A stretch of 47,883 bases of DNA from JANQRA01 sp035762545 (GCA_035762545.1 DASTOM010000022.1:1-47883), one strand, 5' to 3'. Shown: positions 32,912 through 41,390, counted from the stretch's first letter. The notes: generated by a model not told the origin, from the letters alone. Program-made: numbers and translations.

Positions 32912-34078
32912 ATGAGCAAGAGACGAGTCGTAGTTACCGGCGTCGGCGCCCTGGCCTCACCCGGCATCGGCATGGACGATCTGTGGAAGGGCCTCACCGA
33001 TCAACCCGGGCCGGCCCCCCGTCTCATCGCAGACTTCGACCCCGAGCCCTGGATCCCGAAGCGGGACAGTCGCCGGCTCGACCGGTTCACCCAGTTCGCC
33101 CTGGTCGCCGCACACGAGGCATTCGCACAATCCGGGATGCCGGACGTCGATCCCAACCGGGTGACCGTCTCTCTGGCAACCGGGATCGGTGGGCTCGAGT
33201 CCCTGGAACAACTGGTTCACGAGTCGGACAACGAGTCGCCACGGGTGTCCCCATTCCAGATTCCGATGATGATGGCCAACGCCGCGGCGGCCGCCATCTC
33301 GATCAAGTACGGATTCGGCGGCCAGGTGACGACGCCGGTGGTGGCCTGTGCAGCCGGCAGCCAGTCGATCGTCGAGGGATTACGCCAGATCGAATGGGGT
33401 TATGCCGACGTGGCTGTGGTCGGTGGCACCGAGGCGGCTGCCCGGCATGCGGCCCGTGAAGGTTTCAAAGCGGCCCGTGCTCTGTCGCCCACCGGGTACG
33501 CCCGCCCGTTCGACATCGACCGGGATGGGTTCGTGATGGGTGAGGGGGCAGCAGTACTCGTTCTCGAAGCCGAAGAGGTGGCACAGGCCCGCGGTGCGAC
33601 CCCGATCGCCATCATCCTCGGAGGGGCATCCACCGCCGACGCACACCACATCACCGCCCCGCATCCGGAAGGCACCGGTGCGGAGCGGGCCATGCGTCTG
33701 GCAATGGAAGACTCGGGTCTGGAGCCGGCTGACATCGCCTACATCAACGCCCACGGCACCGGGACCGACCTCAACGACAAGACCGAGGGGGCTGTGATCC
33801 ACCGGATCTTTGGCGAAAACCAGCCGGCCGTGTCCTCGATCAAGGGGTCGACCGGCCACGGGCTCGGCGCCTCGGGTTCGATCGAGGCCGCCGTCGTGGT
33901 CGAGGCGATCCGCCGCAGGGAGTTGCCGGTGAACATCGGGATGACCACTCAGGACCCGGAGATCCCCCTCAACGACATCGTCACCGAGCAGCGCTCCTGG
34001 GAACCCGGCCCCACCCTCTCCAACTCCTTCGGCTTCGGCGGCCACAACACCGTCGTGGCCATCGCGCCCCCGGCCTGA
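32912..34078 (+). CDS. FabF-like beta-ketoacyl-ACP synthase
   Basis: A 388-residue condensing enzyme with the complete Cys-His-His triad: Cys146 (PVVACAAGSQS), His281 (INAHGTGTDLND) and His316 (KGSTGHGLGASG). It would elongate acyl chains on acyl carrier protein with malonyl-ACP. It is about 20 residues shorter than housekeeping FabF, and no ACP, ketoreductase or malonyl transferase gene is adjacent, so a specialised ketosynthase is possible. A CACAAT box lies 7 nt before the ATG (leaderless). Confidence 0.9.
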   Translation: MSKRRVVVTGVGALASPGIGMDDLWKGLTDQPGPAPRLIADFDPEPWIPKRDSRRLDRFTQFALVAAHEAFAQSGMPDVDPNRVTVSLATGIGGLESLEQLVHESDNESPRVSPFQIPMMMANAAAAAISIKYGFGGQVTTPVVACAAGSQSIVEGLRQIEWGYADVAVVGGTEAAARHAAREGFKAARALSPTGYARPFDIDRDGFVMGEGAAVLVLEAEEVAQARGATPIAIILGGASTADAHHITAPHPEGTGAERAMRLAMEDSGLEPADIAYINAHGTGTDLNDKTEGAVIHRIFGENQPAVSSIKGSTGHGLGASGSIEAAVVVEAIRRRELPVNIGMTTQDPEIPLNDIVTEQRSWEPGPTLSNSFGFGGHNTVVAIAPPA

Positions 34079-34080
34079 CC

Positions 34081-34127
34081 GCTTTCCTGCTGTAGGGACG
34101 GAACATCGCCCTTACAGCGTCTGAAAA
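34081..34127 (+). terminator. Extended stem-loop after the ketosynthase
   Basis: A long imperfect stem joins gctttc...ctgtaggg (34081-34097) with cccttacag...gaaaagc (34109-34127). It directly follows the ketosynthase stop and precedes the TPP-riboswitch promoter. No clear T-run follows, so it may terminate weakly or only insulate. Confidence 0.35.
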
Positions 34128-34138
34128 GCCGTCAGGAT

Positions 34139-34171
34139 CGGTCAATCGGCCGATCCGCCCTACACTCTCAG
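34139..34171 (+). promoter_or_regulatory. Promoter of the thiamine-transport operon
   Basis: TACACT at 34161-34166 is a good -10; cggtca at 34139-34144 is a modest -35 with a 16-nt spacer. Transcription would start at about 34173, right at the first riboswitch stem. Confidence 0.5.
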
Positions 34172-34172
34172 T

Positions 34173-34260
34173 ACGGGAGCTCGGTGACACCGGGCTGAGA
34201 GGGAGTCTGGAAGGCTCCGACCGCTTGAACCTGAGACGGGTAATGCCGGCGCAGGGACTC
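34173..34260 (+). ncRNA. TPP riboswitch (THI element)
   Basis: The two conserved blocks are present in order: GGGCTGAGAGGG (34193-34204) and TTGAACCTGAGACGGG continuing into TAATGCCGGCGCAGGGA (34225-34257). These match the THI-box consensus (CUGAGA; ACCUGA...GGUAAUNCCNGCGNAGGGA). It lies directly upstream of thiBPQ, so thiamine pyrophosphate should turn the importer off. An SD/start hairpin downstream suggests translational control. Confidence 0.96.
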
Positions 34261-34265
34261 GGACG

Positions 34266-34298
34266 CTCATCGCTCCCGCATCGGAAGGAGACGATGAG
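34266..34298 (+). promoter_or_regulatory. Start-codon-sequestering hairpin (expression platform)
   Basis: ctcatcg (34266-34272) pairs perfectly with cgatgag (34292-34298), which contains the thiB start codon; the Shine-Dalgarno GGAAGGAG lies in the loop. An alternative pairing, cgggagc (34174-34180) with gctcccg (34272-34278), would compete with both P1 of the riboswitch and this hairpin. The switch mechanism is inferred. Confidence 0.55.
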
Positions 34299-35343
34299 AT
34301 ACCCGAAAACCCTCACCCCCCTGGCCCTGGCGCTAGCCGTCACCATCGCCGCCTGTGGCAGTAGCGAGGAGACCGAGGTCCCCGAGACCCTCGCGATCCT
34401 GAGCCACGACTCGTTTGCCGACGGAGTGACCGACGAGACGTTCGCCGCTTTCACCGCAGAGACCGGGATAGCCGTCGAGGTGATACCCGCCGGTGACGCA
34501 GGTTCGCTGGTGAACCAGGCTGCCCTTACCAAGGACAACCCGCTGGCGGACGTCCTCTTCGGAGTGGACGACACGTTCCTGTCGAGAGCCATCGAGGAGG
34601 GCGTGTTCACTCACCATGTGTCGGCAGACATCGAGACGGTCGACCCCGACCTCCGGGATACCGATGACCTGGTGACACCGATCGATTTCGGGGACGTGTG
34701 CTTCAACTACGACAAGGAGTGGTTCGCCACGAACGGAGCGACGGTGCCTACCGATCTCGAATCTCTGACTGACTCCGACGTCGCCCCGCTGGTCACGGTT
34801 GAGCATCCCGCTACCTCATCACCGGGGCTTGCTTTCATGCTGGCCACCATCGACGTGTTCGGCGAAGAAGGCTGGCTCGATTGGTGGGAGGCGATGCGGG
34901 ATGGCGGGATCAACATCGCCAACGATTGGGACACCGCCTATTACGGGGATTTCACCCGCTACGGCGGCACGACACCGATCGTGATGTCCTACGCATCGTC
35001 GCCTCCGGCCGAGGTCATCTTCGCCGAGGAACCACTCGCCGAGGCGCCGACCGGCGTGATCGAAGCAGGCTGTTACCGCCAGGTCGAGTATGCGGGAGTC
35101 CTCGACGGGACCGCCTACCCGGAGTCTGCGGGACTGCTGGTCGACTTCATGCTCTCGGTCGATTTCCAGGAAGGCATCCCGTTGACCTGGTTCGTCTTCC
35201 CCGCCAACTCCGAGGCTTCCCTGCCCCAGGAGTTCGTGGATCACACCACCATCCCGGAAGACCCGACGCGCATAGACCCGGGGACGATCGCCGAGAATCG
35301 TGACCGCTGGATCGACGAGTGGATCGCGGTGATGGAAGGCTGA
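34294..35343 (+). CDS. thiB: Thiamine-binding lipoprotein of an ABC importer
   Basis: A 349-residue substrate-binding protein with lipoprotein signal (AVTIAACGSS, Cys21). The mature part has the ThiB/TbpA pattern LAILSHDSFADGVTDE, FGVDDTFLSRAIEEGVF, TPIDFGDVCFNYDKEWF, PATSSPGLAFMLATI, ANDWDTAYYGDFTRYGGTTPIVMSYASSPPAEV and GIPLTWFVFPANS. It captures thiamine or its phosphates outside the membrane for ThiPQ. GGAAGGAG precedes the ATG at 34294, itself inside the riboswitch hairpin. The stop overlaps thiP by one base. Confidence 0.96.
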   Translation: MRYPKTLTPLALALAVTIAACGSSEETEVPETLAILSHDSFADGVTDETFAAFTAETGIAVEVIPAGDAGSLVNQAALTKDNPLADVLFGVDDTFLSRAIEEGVFTHHVSADIETVDPDLRDTDDLVTPIDFGDVCFNYDKEWFATNGATVPTDLESLTDSDVAPLVTVEHPATSSPGLAFMLATIDVFGEEGWLDWWEAMRDGGINIANDWDTAYYGDFTRYGGTTPIVMSYASSPPAEVIFAEEPLAEAPTGVIEAGCYRQVEYAGVLDGTAYPESAGLLVDFMLSVDFQEGIPLTWFVFPANSEASLPQEFVDHTTIPEDPTRIDPGTIAENRDRWIDEWIAVMEG

Positions 35344-36893
35344 TGAGAAAACTCAGGTGGGGATGGCTGGCGGTGGCCGCGGTCCCCACGCTCTTCATCG
35401 GATACTTCTTCCTGTACCCCCTGGTGCGGATCCTCGCCCTCGGGCTGTCCGAGTTGAGCATCGGAGCCAGCGGTGTCGAGGCGAGGCTGGTCCGTGTCGG
35501 GTGGTTCACCGTCTGGCAGGCCGCCTTGTCGACGGTCCTCACCTTCCTCCTCGCCGCCCCGCTCACCTGGGCGGTATCGAACTACGACTTTACAGGGAGA
35601 CGTCTGGCGATGGCCCTCGTGACAGTTCCGTTCGTCCTACCCACCGTTGTCGTCGGGTCGGCGTTCGTCGCTCTGGGATGGAGGGACTCGGTCGGGGCGA
35701 TCCTCGCCGCTCATGTGTTCTTCAATGCTGCCGTCGTGGTGAGAACCGTATCGACTCTGTGGTCACGAATCGACCCCCGGATCCTCGAGGCCGCTCGAGT
35801 CCTCGGTGCCTCGCCGTGGCAGACCTTCCGGAGGGTCACTCTGCCACTACTTCGACCCGCAATCGCCGCCGCTGCTTCGATCGTCTTCCTCTTCACCTTC
35901 ACGTCGTTTGGCGTGGTCCTGATCCTTGGTGGGTTCCGGTACTCGACGTTGGAGGTCGAGATCTACCGCCAAGCGGTGACTCTGTTCGATCTGCCCCTGG
36001 CTGCGGCGCTCGCCATCGTCCAACTGGTCGGAGTGACGGGAGCGCTCTACTGGTACTCGCGCTACCAGGAGCGCACGTCCGTTTCGTGGACGTTGGAGAG
36101 CGGATCCAACCGCAAGCGCCCCCTCGGGAGCCAGCGGACCGCCGTCTACACGGCGGTGTTCGCGACCCTGGGAATCCTCGCCATCCCTCTTGTGGTGCTG
36201 ATCAGTAGATCGTTCGAGGGCAGCTACTACGCAGCCCTGTTTCAGGATGATCGGGTGGTGGGAACGCCGATCGCTTCGGTCTGGAACAGCCTCGGCTTCG
36301 CAGTAATCGCGATGGTGGTCGCCACCGTCGTGGGCGTGATGGCGGCGACGGTGATCACCCGACGCACAGGCGAGCTCTCGCGATGGTTCGACCTCACCTT
36401 GATGCTTCCCCTCGGGACCTCAGCCGTCACCATCGGGTTCGGCTTCATCGTTGCCCTGGGCTGGCCGGTGGACCTTCGAGCGTCCTACTACCTGATCCCC
36501 GTCGCACATGCCCTGGTGGCCATCCCGTTCGTGGTGCGGACGACGGTCCCCACCATGCGCGCCGTGCCCGCCGAAACCCGCGACGCCGCCTCGGTCCTGG
36601 GCGCCTCCCCGTTCCGGGTATGGCGTGAGATCGACCTGCCAATCGTCAGCCGGGCCGCCCTGGTCGGCGCCGGCTTCGCCTTCGTCATCTCACTCGGCGA
36701 GTTTGGCGCCACCTCGTTCATCGCCCGACCCAACACAGCAACAATCCCCACCATGGTCTTCCGCCTCCTCTCCCGACCGGGCCAGACGTCGTTCGGGATG
36801 GCGATGGCGCTCTCCGTCGTCCTCGCCGTGACCACCGCAGCAGTCGTCATGTCGATCGACCGGGCCCGGTTCGGGGAACTGGGGGCTTTTTGA
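35343..36893 (+). CDS. thiP: Thiamine ABC importer permease (two fused permease domains)
   Basis: A 516-residue membrane protein with two tandem binding-protein-dependent permease domains, as in ThiP. Each has the cytosolic coupling loop: LEAARVLGASPWQTFRRVTLPLLRP in the first half and RDAASVLGASPFRVWREIDLPIVSRA in the second (EAA motifs that contact ThiQ). About twelve membrane helices are visible. It starts on the last base of the thiB stop (TGATG) and ends on the first base of thiQ's start, so the operon is tightly coupled. Confidence 0.95.
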   Translation: MRKLRWGWLAVAAVPTLFIGYFFLYPLVRILALGLSELSIGASGVEARLVRVGWFTVWQAALSTVLTFLLAAPLTWAVSNYDFTGRRLAMALVTVPFVLPTVVVGSAFVALGWRDSVGAILAAHVFFNAAVVVRTVSTLWSRIDPRILEAARVLGASPWQTFRRVTLPLLRPAIAAAASIVFLFTFTSFGVVLILGGFRYSTLEVEIYRQAVTLFDLPLAAALAIVQLVGVTGALYWYSRYQERTSVSWTLESGSNRKRPLGSQRTAVYTAVFATLGILAIPLVVLISRSFEGSYYAALFQDDRVVGTPIASVWNSLGFAVIAMVVATVVGVMAATVITRRTGELSRWFDLTLMLPLGTSAVTIGFGFIVALGWPVDLRASYYLIPVAHALVAIPFVVRTTVPTMRAVPAETRDAASVLGASPFRVWREIDLPIVSRAALVGAGFAFVISLGEFGATSFIARPNTATIPTMVFRLLSRPGQTSFGMAMALSVVLAVTTAAVVMSIDRARFGELGAF

Positions 36894-37588
36894 TGCTTCA
36901 GGTCGAAGAGCTCGACGTGGTCATCGACGGGAAGCCGATACTCGTGACTGTCACTGTGGAGGTGAGTGACGGGGAGATCCTGGCGATTCTCGGCCCCTCC
37001 GGATCGGGGAAGTCGACCCTCCTCCGAGCCATCGCCGGCCTGGTCGAGATTGCCACCGGCGACGTCCGGTGGGACGGACGGTCGATCGAGAACCTACCCA
37101 CTCATCGGAGACACTTCGGGCTGATGTTCCAGGGGTACGCACTGTTTCCCCATATGACCGTTGCGCAGAATGTCGGGTTCGGGTTGCGCATGGCCGGACA
37201 CCATCACATCGGCCCGGAGGTCGAGCGGGCGCTGTCGTGGGTCGGTCTGGAGGGGTTCGGGCCCCGCAAGGTCGACTCGCTCTCCGGCGGTGAGCAGCAA
37301 AGGGTGGCCCTGGCTCGCACGCTGGCGCCGGAGCCGAGGTTGGTCATGCTCGACGAGCCCCTCGGTGCCTTGGACCGCAACCTCCGCCAACGCCTCGTCG
37401 AGGACACCAGAAAGGTCCTCGAGGACCGCGAGGTGACTGCGATCGTGGTGACGCACGACCGCGACGAGGCGGTGGCGATGTCGGACCGGCTGGCGTTGAT
37501 GCGGGATGGCACAGTGGTGCAAACCGGGACCCTCGGTGAGATTCTTGACGATCCGCTCGACGAATGGGTGGTCGGATTCCTCTCTTGA
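36893..37588 (+). CDS. thiQ: Thiamine ABC importer ATP-binding protein
   Basis: A 231-residue ATPase with Walker A GPSGSGKST, Q-loop MFQGYALFPHMTV, signature LSGGEQQRVALAR, Walker B VMLDEPLGALD and THDRDEAVAMSDR, ending IRDDPLDEWVVGFLS-like (EILDDPLDEWVVGFLS). The sequence is of the short ThiQ/FbpC-like type. The ATG at 36893 overlaps the thiP stop. It ends just before the TetR-type operator of the next operon. Confidence 0.95.
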   Translation: MLQVEELDVVIDGKPILVTVTVEVSDGEILAILGPSGSGKSTLLRAIAGLVEIATGDVRWDGRSIENLPTHRRHFGLMFQGYALFPHMTVAQNVGFGLRMAGHHHIGPEVERALSWVGLEGFGPRKVDSLSGGEQQRVALARTLAPEPRLVMLDEPLGALDRNLRQRLVEDTRKVLEDREVTAIVVTHDRDEAVAMSDRLALMRDGTVVQTGTLGEILDDPLDEWVVGFLS

Positions 37589-37630
37589 CGCCTGATGAAT
37601 GATCGTTCATAATGACTGAACGCTCATTCA
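37585..37630 (+). promoter_or_regulatory. Promoter and double TetR operator of the SDR-TetR operon
   Basis: TTGACG (37585-37590), 17-nt spacer and CATAAT (37608-37613) form a good promoter. It is covered by a large inverted repeat: TGAATGATCGTTCA (37596-37609) and TGAACGCTCATTCA (37617-37630), one mismatch, separated by 7 nt. Each arm is itself a TGAA-N6-TTCA dyad, so two repressor dimers could bind. The TetR gene two positions downstream is the likely ligand-responsive repressor. Confidence 0.78.
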
Positions 37631-37652
37631 TTGACCACTAGCGAAAACGATC

Positions 37653-38576
37653 ATGAGCTGGACCGAAAACGACGTCCCCGATCAGACTGGCCGCACCTTC
37701 ATCGTCACCGGCGCCAACAGCGGTCTCGGACTCGAGAATTCGAGGGCCCTGGCTGCCAAGGGCGCCCTCGTGGTGATGGCGGCGAGGAATTCGGAGAAGG
37801 CTGCGGCCGCCGAGGAGGTGATCCGGGCGAACCAACCGGAGGCCCGCCTGGAGGTGCGCCGACTCGACCTGGCGTCACTCGACTCGATCGCCGAGTTCGC
37901 CTCGGCCGTCAGTCGGGATCACGACCGGATCGACGTGCTCATCAACAACGCCGGGATCATGGCCGTTCCCGAAGGTGAGACAGCCGACGGGTTCGAGATG
38001 CAGTTCGGCACCAACCATCTCGGTCACTACGCCCTGACCGCCCAGCTGCTTCCCCTCCTGATCGGAGTCCCGGGGTCACGGATCGTCACTGTCACCAGCA
38101 CCGCTCGCCATTTCGGATCGCCTGTCGATCCCTCCAACCCACACCTGAAGGGCACGTACAACCCATGGAAGGGATACGGGCAGTCGAAGCTCGCCAACCT
38201 CCACTTCGCGGTCGGGCTGGAGTGGCGTCTCAGGGACGCCGGCGTCGAGACCGCGAGCCTGATTGCTCACCCCGGGCTCACCAGAACCGATCTCCAGGTC
38301 AACACCACCCGTCACGGTGGAGGAGACGCCTCCGAACGCGCCGCCGCCAGCTTCGGGATGGAACCGGCTGATGGTGCTCTCGCTCAACTCCGGGCAGCCA
38401 CAGATCCCAGGGCGACGGGTGGCGAACTCTACGCGCCGCGCTGGGTCAACTGGGGCCCTCCTGTCCGTCGACCCTTGTTCGGTCGCTCCACCAACCAGCG
38501 GTCGATCGACACACTCTTCGCCGTATCTGAGAAAGAGACCGGGATATCCCTCGACCTCCCAGGGTCCCGGCCATGA
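37653..38576 (+). CDS. Short-chain dehydrogenase (retinol dehydrogenase/WWOX-like)
   Basis: A 307-residue extended SDR: TGANSGLGLENSRALA (TGxxxGxG), NNAGIMAVPEG, GTNHLGHYALTAQLLPLL, active-site TSTARHFG ... YGQSKLANLHFAVGL (Tyr-x3-Lys), and a C-terminal FGRSTNQRSIDTLFAVSEKETG. The pattern is that of the retinol dehydrogenase/oxidoreductase group, which reduces aldehydes or ketones of lipophilic compounds with NADP. Regulated by the TetR operator covering its promoter; overlaps the TetR gene by ATGA. The inducer is probably its substrate, an inference. Confidence 0.92.
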   Translation: MSWTENDVPDQTGRTFIVTGANSGLGLENSRALAAKGALVVMAARNSEKAAAAEEVIRANQPEARLEVRRLDLASLDSIAEFASAVSRDHDRIDVLINNAGIMAVPEGETADGFEMQFGTNHLGHYALTAQLLPLLIGVPGSRIVTVTSTARHFGSPVDPSNPHLKGTYNPWKGYGQSKLANLHFAVGLEWRLRDAGVETASLIAHPGLTRTDLQVNTTRHGGGDASERAAASFGMEPADGALAQLRAATDPRATGGELYAPRWVNWGPPVRRPLFGRSTNQRSIDTLFAVSEKETGISLDLPGSRP

Positions 38577-39121
38577 GGACACAGATCGATCGCTCCGCCC
38601 TGGTGCGTCGGGCCATGGTGGAAGTCATCGCCGAGCGTGGGCTCTACGGCGCCACCATGAGCCTTGTCGCCAAACACGCAGGTGTTGCCACCGGAACGGC
38701 GTACGTCCACTACGACTCGAAGGAAGACCTGCTCATCGCGGCGTTCCTCGAGGTGAAGGCCACGTTGGCCGAGGCCGGGCTGGACGGCGTCGACACGGTC
38801 GCCGAGCCACGGGAGGTCTTCGGTCAGATCTGGCGCAACTGCTACGCCCACCTGGCGGCGGATCCGGCCACCGCCCAGTTCCTCTTTCAGGTCGAGGCGT
38901 CACCGATCAGAAAGGCAACCCATGACGCCCTCGCCGACGACGACCCGCTGCGCCGGGCTGCTGAGGCGATTCTGCCCGTGCTGGTCGATCTCCCCCTCGA
39001 CGTCCTCTACGACCTCAGCCTCGGAGCGGCGGTTCGTCTCGTCGCCTCAGGGACGAGACTCGACCCTGACCAGCTCGAGGTCGTCATCGAGTCCTGCTGG
39101 AAGGCGGTACATCGAGCCTGA
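38573..39121 (+). CDS. TetR-family regulator, autoregulated
   Basis: A 182-residue regulator: TetR DNA-binding domain MVEVIAERGLYGATMSLVAKHAGVATGTAYVHYDSKEDLLIAAF (about residues 15-58) and a C-terminal ligand domain. It starts inside the SDR stop (ATGA), so it is expressed with the SDR from the double-operator promoter and should repress its own operon until its ligand appears. The TGAATGA/TCATTCA arms are typical of TetR/AcrR operators. Confidence 0.92.
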   Translation: MRTQIDRSALVRRAMVEVIAERGLYGATMSLVAKHAGVATGTAYVHYDSKEDLLIAAFLEVKATLAEAGLDGVDTVAEPREVFGQIWRNCYAHLAADPATAQFLFQVEASPIRKATHDALADDDPLRRAAEAILPVLVDLPLDVLYDLSLGAAVRLVASGTRLDPDQLEVVIESCWKAVHRA

Positions 39122-39129
39122 AATGAGAA

Positions 39130-39157
39130 TGGCCCCCGTCTGGCAGGACGGGGGCCA
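39130..39157. terminator. Terminator between convergent TetR and EF-hand genes
   Basis: A perfect 11-bp stem tggcccccgtc / gacgggggcca with a 6-nt loop. The minus strand continues with attctcattt, so it should serve the EF-hand gene at least, and probably the TetR gene too. Confidence 0.75.
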
Positions 39158-39201
39158 CCTCAACCTGGGCTTGCTGTGAAGTCGGAGGAGGAAATGAAGC
39201 C

Positions 39202-39843
39202 CTAGGCGTCATCCCCCGGCGAGTCGCTGCGAAGGGGATGAAGCTCGCGCAGCTCGTCAGGGGTGATCAGACCATCTTCGAGGTACTGACTGACGTCGGC
39301 TTGTTTCAACGGGTGGTCGGAGTCGAGCGAGTCGTACTCCTCCTCTGTGATCCCGCCGTCGTCGAGGATCGAGCCGAGCCCGAACCCATGCTTGAAGAAG
39401 CCTCCGCGGGAGAATGGGCGCAGCTCGGCCAGTTCCTCTCTGGTCAACTCGCCGTCTGCCCACGCCTCGTCGAACCGCTCGTCGAAGATCGGATGATCCT
39501 CGGGGAGATCGGCCACTTCGTCTTCGGTGATCACATCGTCGGCCATCGCTTCCCCGAGCAGCGTCCTATTGGCCTCGTGCTCCGCTCTCTTCTCTTCGGC
39601 TTTTGCCTCCGAAGCCGCGACGATCGCGTCGGCCTGATCCTGGGTGATCGTTCCGTCGCCCACGAGGTCGTCCAGGACCTCACCGAGGAATCCGAGGATG
39701 CGAGGGATCGGACCCTGGCGCTCCCCGGTGTCCGACTCTTCCTGTGCGGCGGCCGTTCCCGGCACCGAGACGATCGACGCCACGAATCCGGCCCCGATCA
39801 GTAGACCGCCGGCGACGATTGCGGCCCAAATCTTCTTTCCCAT
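39202..39843 (-). CDS. Secreted protein with five EF-hand-like half-motifs
   Basis: A 213-residue exported protein: signal peptide MGKKIWAAIVAGGLLIGAGF...GTAAAQ, then five acidic loops of the form DGxIT-x-(D/E)E: GDGTITQDQADAI (about 62-74), ADDVITEDEVADL (101-113), ADGELTREELAEL (129-141), DDGGITEEEYDSL (161-173) and EDGLITPDELREL (189-201). Alternate spacers contain the (E/S)DHP motif. These look like degenerate calcium-binding EF-hand or dockerin-like loops in tandem. An AAGGAG site precedes the ATG. Possibly binds calcium or a partner outside the cell; partner unknown. It is divergent from the multicopper oxidase gene. Confidence 0.8.
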   Translation of the reverse strand: MGKKIWAAIVAGGLLIGAGFVASIVSVPGTAAAQEESDTGERQGPIPRILGFLGEVLDDLVGDGTITQDQADAIVAASEAKAEEKRAEHEANRTLLGEAMADDVITEDEVADLPEDHPIFDERFDEAWADGELTREELAELRPFSRGGFFKHGFGLGSILDDGGITEEEYDSLDSDHPLKQADVSQYLEDGLITPDELRELHPLRSDSPGDDA

Positions 39844-40025
39844 AGCTATCTCCTTCCCTGGCAGCTATGGGAGAAGTATCCGGCGGAGATGTAAGAGGCC
39901 GGTGAAGAGCCTGTGCAGGTTCGAACCGGGACCAATTCCCGGATCCGCGGGCCAAAAGTCCCTGGCTGCCGCAGCTTCGGTCAGGGAGTCTCACAGCAGC
40001 AACTTCGAGACAGGAAGGTTCCCAG

Positions 40026-41390
40026 GTGACCGACAGGGACAACTCGCGCACGTTCGACCGCGCTCTGATGGTGATGGCTGTGTTCGCTCTGGCCACGGCG
40101 GTCCTGGCAGGGATAGCCGCATTCCGCTCTGACGGATCGGCGGCTGCCGATGCCGGCGAAACCGAAGAGGTCAGCGCCTCCATCGAACTATCGGAGTTCG
40201 CGATCACGGGCGACCTGACCGTCGACCCCGGCGACCTGACCATCACACTCACCAACTCCGGCACGATGGTCCACAACCTCGTCTTCGAGGGCGGGACGCG
40301 ATCAGTCGACGTGAACCCGGGTGAGACAGTGGTCATGGAGGTTGGTCAACTCGAACCCGGCACCTACACGATCTACTGCGACATCGCCGGCCACCGTGCC
40401 GCCGGGATGGAGGCCTTCCTAGTGGTGACCGGCATCCCGGGCGAAGGAAGCCAGGAAGCAGGCGGCCATGAGGACATGTCGCCCCAGGAGATGGATCAGA
40501 TAATGATCGACTCGATGCTCGCCTTCCCCGCCGAGACCGAAGGCTTGGGCAACGTGCCCCTCGAGCCCACGGAGATCAAGGCCGACGGGACGAAGGTGTT
40601 CGATCTCACCGCATCGGTCATCGAGTGGGAGGTCTCCCCCGGGGAGTTCGTCGACGCCTGGGCTTACAACGGCATGGTTCCGGGACCGTGGATCAAGCTG
40701 GATGTCGGGGACAACGTCGAGATCAACGTGACCAACGAGACGGAGTTGGGCACGGATGTCCACTGGCACGGCATTCCCACCCCCAACGACATGGACGGCG
40801 TCTCCCCCTACACCCAGGACCCCATCTATCCGGGCGAGACTTTCACCTACGCGTTCGAAGCGACACGCCCGTCGATAGGCATGTATCACGCCCACCTGCA
40901 CAGCCAAATCAGCGTCCCCAATGGGATGTTCGCCCCCTTCACGATCGGAGATACACCGATCCCTTATGGACAGACCGTCTCAGGTATTGAGATCCCCGCA
41001 GACCTCGAGGTCGCCCAGGAGATCCCGATGGTGCTCAACGACGCCGGAGTGATCGGGTTGAGCCTCAACGGGAAGTCGTTCCCGGCAACCCAGCCCTATG
41101 TGGCTGCCGAAGGCGACTGGCTGGTCTACCACTACTACAACGAAGGGCTGCAGATCCACCCGATGCACCAACACCAGTTCCCCCAATTGGTGTTTGCCAA
41201 GGACGGGATCCCGCTCGACCACCCTTACTGGGCCGACACGGTGAACGTCGCCCCAGGTGAGCGCTACTCAGTCCTGGTCCACGCCGATCTCGCCGGGACC
41301 TGGGTCTGGCACTGCCACATACTCACCCACGTCGAGAGTGACGAGGGGATGTTCGGGATGGTCACAGCCCTGATCGTCGAGCCGTCCTAG
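40026..41390 (+). CDS. Three-cupredoxin multicopper oxidase with extra N-terminal copper domain
   Basis: A 454-residue exported or membrane-anchored copper enzyme (N-terminal helix VMAVFALATAVLAGIAAF). Residues about 50-135 are a plastocyanin-like domain with a complete type-1 site (His83, Cys118, His123, Met128). The remainder is a two-domain multicopper oxidase with all copper ligands: DVHWHG (His246/248), YHAHLH (288/290), HPMHQHQF (378/381/383) and WHCHILTHVESDEGM (429-435, Met442). The fold suggests oxidation of metal ions or phenols with oxygen, with a built-in electron carrier. GTG 40026 has AGGAAGG 8 nt upstream. Its 3' end overlaps the convergent thioesterase by 4 nt. Confidence 0.93.
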   Translation: MTDRDNSRTFDRALMVMAVFALATAVLAGIAAFRSDGSAAADAGETEEVSASIELSEFAITGDLTVDPGDLTITLTNSGTMVHNLVFEGGTRSVDVNPGETVVMEVGQLEPGTYTIYCDIAGHRAAGMEAFLVVTGIPGEGSQEAGGHEDMSPQEMDQIMIDSMLAFPAETEGLGNVPLEPTEIKADGTKVFDLTASVIEWEVSPGEFVDAWAYNGMVPGPWIKLDVGDNVEINVTNETELGTDVHWHGIPTPNDMDGVSPYTQDPIYPGETFTYAFEATRPSIGMYHAHLHSQISVPNGMFAPFTIGDTPIPYGQTVSGIEIPADLEVAQEIPMVLNDAGVIGLSLNGKSFPATQPYVAAEGDWLVYHYYNEGLQIHPMHQHQFPQLVFAKDGIPLDHPYWADTVNVAPGERYSVLVHADLAGTWVWHCHILTHVESDEGMFGMVTALIVEPS

